A stretch of DNA of 64,000 nt from CAZTHK01 sp964613215 (GTDB lineage Bacteria > Krumholzibacteriota > Krumholzibacteriia > Krumholzibacteriales > CAZTHK01). Made by a program: the position numbers and the translations under genes. The stretch is from NCBI GenBank assembly GCA_964613215.1, contig CAZTHK010000006.1, forward strand, positions 1-64,000, given 5' to 3'. Numbering within the stretch: position 1 is the first letter of the stretch; every line of letters starts with the position of its first letter. This document shows, in pieces, positions 35,158 to 45,512 of this stretch. A model generated the notes under the pieces. That model was given only the letters and a program-made list of their open reading frames with translations, searched no databases and had not been told where the DNA came from.

Positions 35158-38100
35158 TCACGCCGGTCTGGACTCCCGGGAGAGGATCCCGTGCACTGTC
35201 CGGACCAGATCACTCAGTGAAAGCGGTTTTTTCAGGGAATGTGCTATTTTCAGATTCTGCTCTATCTTCTTATCCAGCCTCTCGCTGTATCCGGTAAGGA
35301 GTATAATTGGTATATCATGTCGTTTATCCCTGATCCGCTCAGCCAGATCTATACCGGTTATTCCGGGCATGGTCACATCGCTGATGATAAGATCGAACTC
35401 ATCCGGATTACTGTTGAAATCATCCAGCGCCTCTCTGCTTTCGGTATACCCTCTTACTGTATAGCCGTGGCCGGTCAGATATTTCCTGACCATCCCGGTG
35501 ATCATTCCTTCATCATCCACGAAGAGAATAGTCCCGGTTCCGCATAGCTCACTCCTTCTTTTCTGCTCAGGCTGATAAGCCATGGTGGTATCTTCCGTAA
35601 CAGGGAAATAGATTTCGAATACAGTCCCTCTCCCCGGTTCGCTGCTGACTTCTATATCCCCATTCATCCCCTTAACGATACCGTGCACTATGGTCAACCC
35701 GAACCCGCTACCCTTACCATCCTCCCTGGTGGTAAAGTAGGGCTCGAATATCCTCTCCAGGACATCCTTATCCATCCCCTCTCCATTATCACGCACCACT
35801 AACCTGGCATACTTCCCCCCCTTCAATTCGGGAATGTCGCTCTCTCCACCGCCGGACAGCTCTATCTGATCCAGATAAATCTCCAGTATGCCCGCCTGGT
35901 CGGTCATAGCCTGATAGGCGTTGGTGCAGACATTCATCAGGACCTGGTGAATCCGGGCGGGATCGGCAAATATCAGGGGAGAGCATTTTATATCATGCCG
36001 GATTTCAACGGTAGAGGGGAGGGAACCTTCCAGCAGTGAAATAACTTCCCTTACCGGTTCATCCATCCTGACCGCCTTTTTATCCACCCGGGTATTCCGG
36101 CTGAAAACCAGTATCTGCTCAACCAGATCCGCGGCTCTCTCCCCGGCGGTCTCTATCTGCTGGATGGCAGTACAGGCATAGCTCTCCGGATCGACATCAT
36201 TCCTGGCCAGGTGAGCATAGCCAAGAATTGCGAACAACAGATTATTGAAGTCGTGAGCTATTCCCCCTGCCAGATTACCTATCGCCTCCATCTTCTGGGA
36301 ATTCCTCAGCCGCTCCTCCATCCTCTCCTTTTCGGTTATATCCTCCACCAGTTCAATAGCGGCAATGACCGAACCCTCATGATCCTTCACCGGAGAGGTC
36401 AGGACTCTGAAACAAGACTTTTTGCCGTTATTCATGATATGGAAAACCGCTTCGTTCACACCACCATCAGATAGGGTCTGGTTGACCGGCCGGTCCGAAT
36501 CCGATTCTTCCACTTCACCCTGGTCTCTTATCATATAACAGGCCGGCCTGCTTCCTGTTCCTATATCAGGAAACAATTCCTTCATCCTGCTGTTCAGCTC
36601 CAGCACTTTACGCTTCGGGGATATCAGGGATACCCCGATTTCCAGGTTATCCAGAATGCTCCAGTATTTCTGTTCACTCTCTCTGAGAGCTTTTTCTACT
36701 TTTATCCTGTCTGCTATCTGCTTCTCCAGCCTCTCATTGATTCTGTCCAGATCGGCGTTGTGGCGACGGATGGAGGCAGTACGAATCCTGTATATCCCCA
36801 CAAGAATTATGAGAATTGCCGACATCGCTGATACTCTGAAAGTGGCGGTTCCCCAGAAGGGAGGGGAAACAGAAATTTTAATTGAACTGCCCTTTTCATT
36901 CCATACCCCGTCGGCATTGGCAGCTTTCACTACCAGGCGGTAATCACCCGGTTGAAGGGAGGTAAATGTTATATGATTAAGGTTGCCGATATAATTCCAC
37001 TCATCATCAAGCCCCTCCAGCCTGTATGCATACTGGTTGAGCGAGGGTGAGGTAAAATTCAGGGCGGCAAACTCAAATGTTATTATCTTATCCCGGTAAT
37101 TCAGCTCCAGCTTTTCAGTGGCGGCCAGGGGGGCATGCAGAATTCTACGTCCCGCTACTGTATCTCCGGGAGCAACTGTCCGGTTGAAAAGCTTGAACCC
37201 GGTAAATTCCACCGGCGGAGAATGAGGATCATCATATACTCTTAGCGGATTTATGATATTGAATCCATCGATTCCCCCAAAATATAAATTACCCGAGATG
37301 CCCCGGTGATAGGCGCTGGAATTGAATTCCTTGCTCTGCAACCCATCCTCCATCCCGTAACATCTGAATAATTCAGTCTCAGGATCAAAGCTGGCTATCC
37401 CTTCATTGGTGCTGACCCAGAGTTTGCCCCGTTCATCCTCCAGGATACCATAGACCACATTATTGGGAAGTCCGTCTGATTCAGTATAGTTTCGGAACTT
37501 TCCACTCTCCCTGTTCAGCCTGCTCAATCCCCCACCTGCAGTGCCGGCCCATATAGTTCCTCCCGAATCCTCACGGACGCAGAGAACCTCTCCATAGCTT
37601 ATCCCGTTGCGGTTCGCCGGATCATACCTGTAGAATTCGAACCTGTCAGAGCCGCTTCTCAGAACTGCCAGGCCAATATCCGAGCCGGCCCAGAGAGAAC
37701 CTTCACTATCTATCATAAGTGACCGTACCTTAACCTCCGGACCGAAAGAATCCAGAGGTTCGAACCGCCCGCTCTCAAAATCCAACCTGCTGATCCCCCG
37801 GGAGGTTCCTATATATAACCCCCTGATTCCATCCGGACAGATGGAGTAGATGTATCTGTCGTTCAAACCTGCGGAAGAGTTTTCACCACCGGGAAAATGC
37901 TTGTATCTCTTCCCCGGTATGTCGAACTTAATCAATCCCCTGCCCTCTGTTCCCACCCACAGCAGGCTATCCGGGAAACGGGGATCCCCCTCCAGCACGT
38001 AGACAATTCCCACCGGTATCTCATCATACTGAAAAAATTTGAGTTTATCGCTGTCCAGCCTCTCCAGCCCGTAGTACCCGCCTACCCAGACATTTCCGGA

Positions 38101-39252
38101 GGGATGTTCATAAAGTGCCCTAACACTCCGCACACTCATCCCCCGGGATCCCTCACAATCCCTGGTATACCGGGCAAATTTATTGAAATACGGACTCCAG
38201 GCGGAAAGCCCGTATCCCCTTGTTCCGATCCAGATAACCTCGCTTCTGTCCTGGAATATGCAGTTTAATACATTATATGATAAGCTGTTAGGATCGTTCT
38301 GGTCGTAGCAGTACCTCACCGCCTTCCCCCCTCCGGGGGGAATTACAAACACTCCAAAACCAACAGTAGCAACCCATATCCGTCCGGATCCGTCCCTGCA
38401 CATATCCTCAACAGGCAGATCATGATAGCTGCTGCCATCCACACAGTTAACCATTATCCCGGAAAAGGACTCCTCTGCCGCATCAAAACTGAAAAGCCCG
38501 GCCCCGGTTCCCACCATAAAACTGTCCCGGCCGGTTTCTATCACCGTACTAACAGAATTTTCTTTCTTCCCACCCCTCCCCCTGCCGGCCGGTCTGTAGT
38601 GATAGAATCTGTGCTTTCCTGTATCCAACCTGTTTAACCCGTCATCGGAACATATCCAGATATTTCCCCCTGAATCCTCGAAGAGACTGTTTATTCTGCC
38701 GGGTGACAGGGTATAATCCTCACCCGGCCGGTGTCTGAAATGGTAAAAAAATCCGGAAACTGTATCGGTTCTTTCCAGACCCGCACCGGTTGCAATCCAC
38801 ATATCCCCCCGGCTGTCCTGCAGGATATCCAGAATTACATTACTGCCAATGGAAGCGGTGTCAGCAGGGTGGTGAAAATATTTTTTGAATTCAGTTCCGA
38901 ATGGAGATAACCGGTTCAACCCGTTGTTAGTCCCTATCCACAGGTACCCCCTGGAATCTACCTCGATGCAATTCACAATTTTGTCGCTCAAGCTGGTGCT
39001 GTCGTAAGGATCATGATTGAAAACCTTGAGCTCAAAACCATCGAAACGGTTCAGCCCATCCTGGGTTCCTATCCATATAAACCCCACCGAATCCTGGGCT
39101 GCGTGGTAGACATTCCCCTGAGACAGTCCCTCCCGGAGGGAGTAATTCTTGAAACGGGACTTCTGGTGTATATCGGGAACTCCACAGTGAAGAGGGGATA
39201 CCATTACCAGAACCAGGATAACTGTTCCGGATAACAGATTGCGAAACCGCAT
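35158..39252 (-). CDS. Two-component-propeller hybrid histidine kinase
   Basis: A 1364-residue protein. A signal segment (1-24) is followed by a periplasmic sensor made of about fourteen WIGTxxGLNR-type propeller repeats (about 35-720) and a Y_Y_Y domain (about 740-815). A membrane helix near 830 leads to a coiled segment, a PAS domain (about 870-985), HisKA with His1000 (GGIAHDFNNLL), an HATPase domain (N box NVCTNAYQAM, G boxes DNGEGMD and GSGFGL) and a receiver domain with Asp1292 (SDVTMPG). It resembles hybrid two-component sensors of Bacteroidetes that detect glycans, but it ends at the receiver with no DNA-binding domain, so a separate output protein is needed. Confidence 0.92.
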   Translation of the reverse strand: MRFRNLLSGTVILVLVMVSPLHCGVPDIHQKSRFKNYSLREGLSQGNVYHAAQDSVGFIWIGTQDGLNRFDGFELKVFNHDPYDSTSLSDKIVNCIEVDSRGYLWIGTNNGLNRLSPFGTEFKKYFHHPADTASIGSNVILDILQDSRGDMWIATGAGLERTDTVSGFFYHFRHRPGEDYTLSPGRINSLFEDSGGNIWICSDDGLNRLDTGKHRFYHYRPAGRGRGGKKENSVSTVIETGRDSFMVGTGAGLFSFDAAEESFSGIMVNCVDGSSYHDLPVEDMCRDGSGRIWVATVGFGVFVIPPGGGKAVRYCYDQNDPNSLSYNVLNCIFQDRSEVIWIGTRGYGLSAWSPYFNKFARYTRDCEGSRGMSVRSVRALYEHPSGNVWVGGYYGLERLDSDKLKFFQYDEIPVGIVYVLEGDPRFPDSLLWVGTEGRGLIKFDIPGKRYKHFPGGENSSAGLNDRYIYSICPDGIRGLYIGTSRGISRLDFESGRFEPLDSFGPEVKVRSLMIDSEGSLWAGSDIGLAVLRSGSDRFEFYRYDPANRNGISYGEVLCVREDSGGTIWAGTAGGGLSRLNRESGKFRNYTESDGLPNNVVYGILEDERGKLWVSTNEGIASFDPETELFRCYGMEDGLQSKEFNSSAYHRGISGNLYFGGIDGFNIINPLRVYDDPHSPPVEFTGFKLFNRTVAPGDTVAGRRILHAPLAATEKLELNYRDKIITFEFAALNFTSPSLNQYAYRLEGLDDEWNYIGNLNHITFTSLQPGDYRLVVKAANADGVWNEKGSSIKISVSPPFWGTATFRVSAMSAILIILVGIYRIRTASIRRHNADLDRINERLEKQIADRIKVEKALRESEQKYWSILDNLEIGVSLISPKRKVLELNSRMKELFPDIGTGSRPACYMIRDQGEVEESDSDRPVNQTLSDGGVNEAVFHIMNNGKKSCFRVLTSPVKDHEGSVIAAIELVEDITEKERMEERLRNSQKMEAIGNLAGGIAHDFNNLLFAILGYAHLARNDVDPESYACTAIQQIETAGERAADLVEQILVFSRNTRVDKKAVRMDEPVREVISLLEGSLPSTVEIRHDIKCSPLIFADPARIHQVLMNVCTNAYQAMTDQAGILEIYLDQIELSGGGESDIPELKGGKYARLVVRDNGEGMDKDVLERIFEPYFTTREDGKGSGFGLTIVHGIVKGMNGDIEVSSEPGRGTVFEIYFPVTEDTTMAYQPEQKRRSELCGTGTILFVDDEGMITGMVRKYLTGHGYTVRGYTESREALDDFNSNPDEFDLIISDVTMPGITGIDLAERIRDKRHDIPIILLTGYSERLDKKIEQNLKIAHSLKKPLSLSDLVRTVHGILSRESRPA

Positions 39253-39498
39253 GCTTAAATCCCAACCTGTCAGCTGCAGGTGTTGAGTCCTGCGGCGGAT
39301 CAGATATTATTCAGAGTTTGCTTGCCATCCCTGTAACACCAAAGGGTCCAATCTGGAAACACATTATAGCATAAGAGATTGAAATGCAAAAGATTTCAAA
39401 ATCCTGCAGGGCAGGATAAATCACGGGCATCCCGGCACAGTCTTCCGGCGCCTTCTTCAGCCAGGTTCTTCGCAAATTGCTGATCCGTTATCCACTCA

Positions 39499-39804
39499 TT
39501 ACTTGGAAGGTTTGATATTTATATTCTTCAGATTGGCAATATACTTGTCCGGATTCTCCTTGAATTTTTCCATATTCTCCTCGGAATTGAAACCGTACCG
39601 GACACCCTTATACTCGTAGTAGTAGTTAGCCCTGTCCGGATCCAGCTTCTCTCCGCTCACCGGATCCACTATGGATCTGATTCTGGTTTCGGTACTCTTC
39701 TTCTTTCCGGCAAAGTCATCGCCGCTGCTCTTATCCTTCTCCCCCGAACAGGAGAACATCGAGGCAACCAGCATGACCATAATAATTACAAATACTCTCT
39801 TCAT
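39499..39804 (-). CDS. YHS-like lipoprotein
   Basis: A 101-residue lipoprotein (lipobox SMFSC, Cys19) with a C-terminal YHS-like domain: DPVSGEKLDPDRANYYYEYKGVRYGF then NSEENMEKFKENPDKYI. The classic DPVCG cysteine is Ser here, so metal binding may be lost. YHS domains occur in metal-handling proteins. I begin at 39804 since GGAGG lies just upstream and the signal peptide begins there. No operon partner. Confidence 0.8.
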   Translation of the reverse strand: MKRVFVIIMVMLVASMFSCSGEKDKSSGDDFAGKKKSTETRIRSIVDPVSGEKLDPDRANYYYEYKGVRYGFNSEENMEKFKENPDKYIANLKNINIKPSK

Positions 39805-40182
39805 TCTTCCAACCTCCCTGCATTGATTCTCAGGTGGAAATGTTCCTCTTGCTTCAACTCTCATCCAGCTTGGCAAAGATATCAAATAGTGCCTCTGCGG
39901 TCAAGTGGATGAAAATAATTTAAACCTTTCGGCCTTTGATCCGAATAATATAATATATATTTATCAGACATACTGCTACAGTATGTTGTAGTAATAGACA
40001 GTTTAGATTGAATGTGCCGGGTTAGTGGCTGAACAGGGCTCTGGCAGGGATAAATCTTTTTCAGCCATTACCGATGGGAGACTACTGGAGACCCGTTACA
40101 ATCTGAATCAGTACGGAATGATAAGCCGAAGGATCAATCGTCCCAATACAGGCACGGGAGCTTAACAGAAAGGACAGGTAAA
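39805..40182. other. Non-coding interval between divergent genes
   Basis: About 378 bp. AT-rich around 39950-40010, with a small hairpin (CATACT/AGTATG). Probably carries promoters in both directions; none is certain. Confidence 0.4.
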
Positions 40183-41334
40183 GTGGCCCCAAAGAGCAGA
40201 AAAAAGAGCAGCGGAAAAACAAAAAAGAGATCCAATAAAGTCGAACGTATTGCCATACTGACCGGTGGCGGTGACTGCCCCGGGTTGAATGCGGTTATCC
40301 GGGGACTGGTCAGGGCTGCAGTCCTGAGGCATGGCTGGAAGGTATACGGCATTCTGGACGGTTTTGACGGTCTGTTAAAGGGGAATATGCACCGGCAGCT
40401 GAAATCCGAAGATGTCCGGGGCCTTCAGGTTAAGGGCGGAACCATTCTGGGTACCTCCAACCGGGGCAATCCGCTTCACTATCCCATCAGAAAGGGCAAC
40501 AAAATTGTATATGAGGATGTAACCCCCGACATAATTAAAAAATTGAAGAAACTCAAGATCGATGTGCTGGTCACCGTTGGGGGCGACGGAACCATGAAGA
40601 TCACCAGTGCCCTGGCCGATCAGGGAGTGAATGCGGTGGGTGTTCCCAAAACCATCGACAACGACCTGGAAGCTACCGATGTAACCTTCGGATATAACAG
40701 TGCGGTGGCATGCGCCACCGATGCGGTGGACAAGCTTCACACCACCGCGGAGAGCCATCACCGGGTGCTGGTGCTGGAAGTGATGGGACGGGACTGCGGA
40801 TGGATCGCCCTGGAAGCTGGAATCGCCGGTGGTGCGGATGTGATTCTGATACCGGAGATACCCTTCGACATAGGGGAGGCCTGCGATCACATAACCGAGA
40901 GAAAAAAGAAGGGCAGCAAGTTCAGTATCGTGGTGGTAGCCGAAGGAGCCTATCCCAAGAACGGGAGAAAACTCTATGAGAAGGAACCCGGGGCGGATGG
41001 AAGCCCCGGCAGACTGGGTGGTATAGGTAGATGGGTGGGTGAGAGAATCTCCTTCTGCACTCATATCGAGACCAGAGTTGCAGTGCTGGGGCATCTCCAG
41101 AGGGGAGGCACTCCCACCACCTTCGACAGGATACTGGCCACCCGCTTCGGAGTGGAGGCGGTCAACCTGATAGCCAACGGTGACTTCGGGAAGATGGTAT
41201 GCCTTAAGGGAAGAAAGATCAAATCGGTATCACTGAAACAGGCAATCAAGAAACTGAAGCTGGTCGATCCCGAAGGCCAGGTGGTCAAGACGGCAGAATC
41301 ACTGGGAATCAGCATGGGAAGGCCCGGGGAATAA
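40183..41334 (+). CDS. pfkA: 6-phosphofructokinase, ATP-type with Lys variant
   Basis: A 383-residue enzyme of glycolysis that phosphorylates fructose 6-phosphate. Motifs: GGGDCPGLNAVIRG, VTVGGDGTMKI, PKTIDND, MGRDCGWIALEAG and GHLQRGGTPT. The Gly in GGDGT is the ATP-type residue (PPi enzymes have Asp), while Lys in PKTIDND is usual in PPi and in the actinobacterial-type ATP enzymes, so ATP use is expected. It begins with GTG and has a Lys/Arg-rich extension of about 22 residues before the first strand, absent from classical PfkA. It stands alone. Confidence 0.92.
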   Translation: MAPKSRKKSSGKTKKRSNKVERIAILTGGGDCPGLNAVIRGLVRAAVLRHGWKVYGILDGFDGLLKGNMHRQLKSEDVRGLQVKGGTILGTSNRGNPLHYPIRKGNKIVYEDVTPDIIKKLKKLKIDVLVTVGGDGTMKITSALADQGVNAVGVPKTIDNDLEATDVTFGYNSAVACATDAVDKLHTTAESHHRVLVLEVMGRDCGWIALEAGIAGGADVILIPEIPFDIGEACDHITERKKKGSKFSIVVVAEGAYPKNGRKLYEKEPGADGSPGRLGGIGRWVGERISFCTHIETRVAVLGHLQRGGTPTTFDRILATRFGVEAVNLIANGDFGKMVCLKGRKIKSVSLKQAIKKLKLVDPEGQVVKTAESLGISMGRPGE

Positions 41335-41565
41335 CCGGCAAGCAAGCAGGCTCTGTTATTTTACTGCCAGCCCCAAATGCTGACTGTCCATCCCCATCTG
41401 TACCAATTCCAAAACGGGCATGCCCCCGGAAGGAGGCGGAAATATTAATGCCCGACGAGCATGGGTTCGCCAAAGGAACCATCGTCAATTCCGAAACCCC
41501 TGCACAGCAGCGGAAAGGGCCGGCCCGGAGAGGGGAAGGTGTAACAATCAGGATTCAATGTCAAC
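41335..41565. other. Short intergenic region between convergent genes
   Basis: No gene and no clear terminator recognised. Confidence 0.3.
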
Positions 41566-43314
41566 TCAGGCGGTCTCCGTATCGGCCTCCTCCTGAAGCC
41601 CGAATTCCTCAATAGATATCTCCCGCATCTTGTACTTCTGTATCTTCCCCGTGACAGTCATGGGAAATTCCGTGACGAACTTGACATAGCGTGGGATCTT
41701 GTAGTGAGCTATCTTTCCCTCGCAGAATTCCTTTATCTCGTCCTCCGTGGCGGTCTGGTTCTCCTTAAGCTGTATCCATACGCATATCTCTTCCCCGTAC
41801 TTCCGGTCGGGGACTCCGATGATCTGTGCGTCCCTTATCTTGGGATAAGTATACAGAAACTCCTCTATCTCGCGGGGATAGATGTTTTCACCACCCCGGA
41901 TTATCATATCCTTTATCCGGCCGGTAATCTTGAAAGCTCCGTCCTCCCTCATCAGGGCGATGTCCCCGGTATGAATCCAGCCGGCTTCGTCAATGGTCTC
42001 CCGGGTAGCCTTCTCATTATTATAATAACCCCTCATCACCTGGTAGCCCCGGCAGCAGAGTTCCCCCTGCTCGCCGATGGGTGCAATAGCGCCGGTATCC
42101 GGCCTGACTATCTTGACCTCGGTATGAGGGATGGGAGGGCCTACCGTGGAGGTGCGCCTCTCCAGAGTGTCATCAGCCTGAGTCTGGGTAATAACCGGAG
42201 AAGTCTCTGTCTGGCCGTAGGCGATGGTGACTTCCCTCATATTCATCCGGTGGTTGACCTGCTTCATCACCTCCACCGGGCATGGCGCCCCCGCCATTAT
42301 CCCGGTTCTGAGTGTAGTGAGATCGTATCTGGAAAAATCCTGGTGGGAAAGCTCCGCTATGAACATGGTGGGAACACCATGCAGGGCGGTACACTTCTCC
42401 TTCTGCACCGTTTCCAGTACGGTGAGGGGATCGAAGTACTCGGATGGTATCACCATGGTGGCTCCATGGGTTACACAGGCCAGATTGGAGAGAACCATCC
42501 CGAAGCAGTGATAGAATGGTACCGGGATACAGAGGCGGTCCTGATCGGTGAATCTCATGGCTTCACCCACAAAGTAGCCGTTGTTGAGGATATTGTGATG
42601 GGTCAGGCTGGCTCCCTTGGGCAGGCCGGTAGTACCGGAGGTGTACTGTACATTGATCACATCATCGAAATCGCATTCATTCATCCGGGCCTCCAGCTGT
42701 TCATCCCCCACCTGATCCCCCAGCTGGAGGAAGTCCTCCCACCGGTACATTCCATCGAACTTCTCTTCGCCTATAACCACCAGGTTTTTCAGCAGAGGGA
42801 GGTTCCTGGAATTCAGCTGGCCGGGCCGGGAGGCCTTAGCCTCCGGGGCAACCTGATAAACCATGTCCACATAATCGGATGTCTTGAACCGGGGTACCAG
42901 AACCAGGGTCTGTACCTCGGAGTTCTTTAACCCGTACTCCAGCTCATGAGTCCGGTAGGCCGGATTAACCGTGACCAGCACGGCGCCTATCATGGCGGTG
43001 GAAAACTGTGCTATCACCCATTCGGGATGATTGGTGGCCCATACCGCCACCCTGTCACCATGCCGCACCCCCATAGCCATAAAGCTTTTAGCCGCCCTGG
43101 TGCATACCTGGAAGAACTCCCGGTAGGTGTATCGCTGCCCGGTGGGGCCGTATACCAGAGCTTCATTCTGGGGATACTCTCCGGCGACACGCCTGAGCAT
43201 ATCGCCTATGGTTTCTCCTATCAGGGGATTGTCAGAACCGCGGTAGGCATAACTGATACCATGCCCGGTCTGCAATCCCTTTACCGTGTCCTTTCTGTTC
43301 TTACCGGTTGGCAT
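41566..43314 (-). CDS. Fatty-acid / acyl-CoA synthetase (AMP-binding)
   Basis: A 582-residue adenylate-forming enzyme. P-loop YTSGTTGLPKGA, A5 motif AYGQTET, the hinge GRIKDMIIRGGENIYP and the catalytic lysine in TVTGKIQKYKMRE are all in place, so it should convert a carboxylic acid, ATP and CoA into an acyl-CoA. Overall layout resembles the FadD/AcsA-like group with medium- to long-chain acids. It starts directly after the stop of the upstream synthetase gene (no gap), so both are co-transcribed. Confidence 0.9.
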   Translation of the reverse strand: MPTGKNRKDTVKGLQTGHGISYAYRGSDNPLIGETIGDMLRRVAGEYPQNEALVYGPTGQRYTYREFFQVCTRAAKSFMAMGVRHGDRVAVWATNHPEWVIAQFSTAMIGAVLVTVNPAYRTHELEYGLKNSEVQTLVLVPRFKTSDYVDMVYQVAPEAKASRPGQLNSRNLPLLKNLVVIGEEKFDGMYRWEDFLQLGDQVGDEQLEARMNECDFDDVINVQYTSGTTGLPKGASLTHHNILNNGYFVGEAMRFTDQDRLCIPVPFYHCFGMVLSNLACVTHGATMVIPSEYFDPLTVLETVQKEKCTALHGVPTMFIAELSHQDFSRYDLTTLRTGIMAGAPCPVEVMKQVNHRMNMREVTIAYGQTETSPVITQTQADDTLERRTSTVGPPIPHTEVKIVRPDTGAIAPIGEQGELCCRGYQVMRGYYNNEKATRETIDEAGWIHTGDIALMREDGAFKITGRIKDMIIRGGENIYPREIEEFLYTYPKIRDAQIIGVPDRKYGEEICVWIQLKENQTATEDEIKEFCEGKIAHYKIPRYVKFVTEFPMTVTGKIQKYKMREISIEEFGLQEEADTETA

Positions 43315-44997
43315 CTATTCATCACCTTCTTTACTCTTCTTGAATTCCTTCCATGCCTGCTCCTTCAGCTCGCTTCTCCTGATCTTCCCGCTAACTGTCT
43401 TGGGCAGGCTCTTCACAAATTCTATCTTCCGGGGATACTTGTACGGTGCGGTGACCTCCTTGACATGTTCCTGCAGTTCCCTGACCAGCGATTCACTTCC
43501 CTCAAATTCTTCAGCCAGAATAACATAGGCCTTCACCACCTCGCCCCTCACCTGGTCGGGAGCGGCTATCACCGCAGATTCCGCCACAGCGGGATGCTCC
43601 ACCAGTGCGCTCTCAACCTCGAAGGGACCTATCCGGTAGCCGGAGGACAGGATAACATCGTCAGCCCGGCCCACAAACCAGAAATAACCATCCTCATCAC
43701 GGTAGGCCTTGTCCCCGGTGTAGTAATAATCGCCCTGAAAGACCTTCCCGGTCTCCTCCGGTTTCTTCCAGTATTCCTTGAAAAGTCCTACCGGCCTCTC
43801 CGGCTTGACTTTTACCGCCACGAACCCCTCCTGGTTGTCCTCCACTTCCCTTCCCTCATGATCCACTATCCTTACATCGAAACCGGGGGTGGGGAGTCCC
43901 ATCGACCCCACCTTGACCGGCTTGCACCGGTAGCTGGCACAGAGGTTCACTGTTTCGGTCTGACCGTAGCCGTCATAGATCTTAAGCCCGGTGGCATCCT
44001 CCCATACCTTGATTATCTCGGGATTAAGCGGTTCGCCTGCACTCATGCAGTGCCGCAGGGAGGAAAGGTCATATTTATCAAGGGGAAGCTGGGCGAACAT
44101 CCGGTAAGCGGTGGGTGGTGCACAGAAGGTGGTGATGCCGAAGTTCTCGATGAACCGCAGGGTCAGCTTGGCATCGAACTTTCCCCTGGTACCATGGTTG
44201 AAGACGGCAGCCCCGATAGTCCACTGTCCGAAAAGGCTGCCCCAGGCAGCTTTAGCCCAGCCGGTGTCGGTAACCGTCCAGTGAAGATCGGTGGGCTTGA
44301 GGTCCTGCCAGAAGGTAGCAGTGATGCGGTGCCCGATAGCGTAGGAAGCCTGGGTATGCAGCACCATCTTGGGATGAGAGACCGTTCCCGAAGTAAAGTA
44401 CAGCAGCATGGGATCGTCACTTCTGGTCTTCTCCACTTCAGGGAGCACCGGGGATGCCTTACGCATCTCGTAATCCCAGGAGAGCCATCCCCGCCGGTGT
44501 CCCGTTGCCAGCATGCTGAAGTTGACATTGCCACACTTCTCCAGAGCCTCTTCCACCTTGGGAGCGTCCTTTATCTCTGTTACTATCCCCACTGCTCCGG
44601 ATTCTTTTATACGGTATACGATATCCTTATGGGTAAGCAGGTAGGTACAGGGTATGGGTATCACTCCTAACTTGATCATCCCTATCATGGCTATATACCA
44701 GTGAGGCATCCAGGCAAGCATTACCAGCACCCGGTCGCCTTTTTTCAGTCCGTTGTTAAGCAGGACATTGGCGAATTTATCCGACTCCCTCTTGAGCTCG
44801 TGGAAGGTCATCTTCTCGAACTGTTCACCCAGTTCATCGGCAATAGTCAGAGCCAGCTTGGTCCGGTCCTCCGCCCATTTGTCCACCACATCCAGCCCGA
44901 AGTTAAAATACTCCGGGACCTCCAGTTCGAACTCTTCACGGGTTTTCTCATAGTCGGTCATATTGGCTTCCGGCAATTCCTTCTTCCGGGCAATCAT
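43315..44997 (-). CDS. Medium-chain acyl-CoA synthetase-like enzyme
   Basis: About 560 residues, AMP-binding family. Motifs: YFTSGTVSHPKMV, GYGQTET, GRADDVILSSGYRIGP and the lysine in TVSGKIRRSEL. The FTSGT...PKM form and PEYFNFGLDVVDKWA N-terminus match the ACSM (medium-chain) group. An in-frame start at 45072 exists, but GGGAG eight bases before the ATG at 44997 supports that one; 44961 is a second choice. First gene of the pair, with the other synthetase downstream. Substrates may be branched or aromatic acids; not decidable here. Confidence 0.88.
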   Translation of the reverse strand: MIARKKELPEANMTDYEKTREEFELEVPEYFNFGLDVVDKWAEDRTKLALTIADELGEQFEKMTFHELKRESDKFANVLLNNGLKKGDRVLVMLAWMPHWYIAMIGMIKLGVIPIPCTYLLTHKDIVYRIKESGAVGIVTEIKDAPKVEEALEKCGNVNFSMLATGHRRGWLSWDYEMRKASPVLPEVEKTRSDDPMLLYFTSGTVSHPKMVLHTQASYAIGHRITATFWQDLKPTDLHWTVTDTGWAKAAWGSLFGQWTIGAAVFNHGTRGKFDAKLTLRFIENFGITTFCAPPTAYRMFAQLPLDKYDLSSLRHCMSAGEPLNPEIIKVWEDATGLKIYDGYGQTETVNLCASYRCKPVKVGSMGLPTPGFDVRIVDHEGREVEDNQEGFVAVKVKPERPVGLFKEYWKKPEETGKVFQGDYYYTGDKAYRDEDGYFWFVGRADDVILSSGYRIGPFEVESALVEHPAVAESAVIAAPDQVRGEVVKAYVILAEEFEGSESLVRELQEHVKEVTAPYKYPRKIEFVKSLPKTVSGKIRRSELKEQAWKEFKKSKEGDE

Positions 44998-45512
44998 GCT
45001 ATCAACTCCCAGCATTTCAATCAGGCTGAATCCATCTCCCGGGGAGGGATATTCAGCAGCGTTTCTATGCAATTTCTTATCATTTCCTGCCGGTTTTCAA
45101 TACTACTGGCCACCGGTTTAGTGAACATAAAAAAAGATATCCCGGGGAGCAAGACCATTCTGATAATAGTTTTCCCGGAGGCCGGCAAAGTTTTCAGGTA
45201 GAGCTTAGTTCGTTCTCCATTAGTACCCCCCGCAACCGGCACAAAAAATGAGTCTTCTCCGGAAAACCCCGTAAACTTATCATCTAACCGCATAAATACA
45301 GCCGGGACTCTGCCACCTGTATTTATTGGTCGAGTAGTTCATCCATAACAACAGCATCAAATACTGCTGAAAGCTTTTTGATTATGTATGTATAAATCTG
45401 CCCCTGATCTTTTAAGCTGCCTTAATATATTGGGACAGTAATAAGCCGGGCCGGTAAATTTTATTAAAAATAAAGTTCTGTGAAGCAGGAGCAGGTTTGT
45501 GAATCAGCCGGG
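44998..45512. other. Non-coding interval
   Basis: About 515 bp between two minus-strand units. A 90-codon minus ORF (45021-45293) overlaps the start of the synthetase gene and does not look like protein. Presumably holds the synthetase promoter. Confidence 0.4.

Noticed and set aside
41704..42930. 408-codon plus-strand ORF
   Set aside because: Antisense shadow of the AMP-binding enzyme at 41566-43314.
42946..44670. 574-codon plus-strand ORF
   Set aside because: It lies wholly antisense to two well-supported acyl-CoA synthetase genes and shows no recognisable motif; it is a by-product of GC-rich codons.
45021..45293. 90-codon minus ORF
   Set aside because: Overlaps the N-terminus of the synthetase gene, lacks a ribosome site and any known motif.
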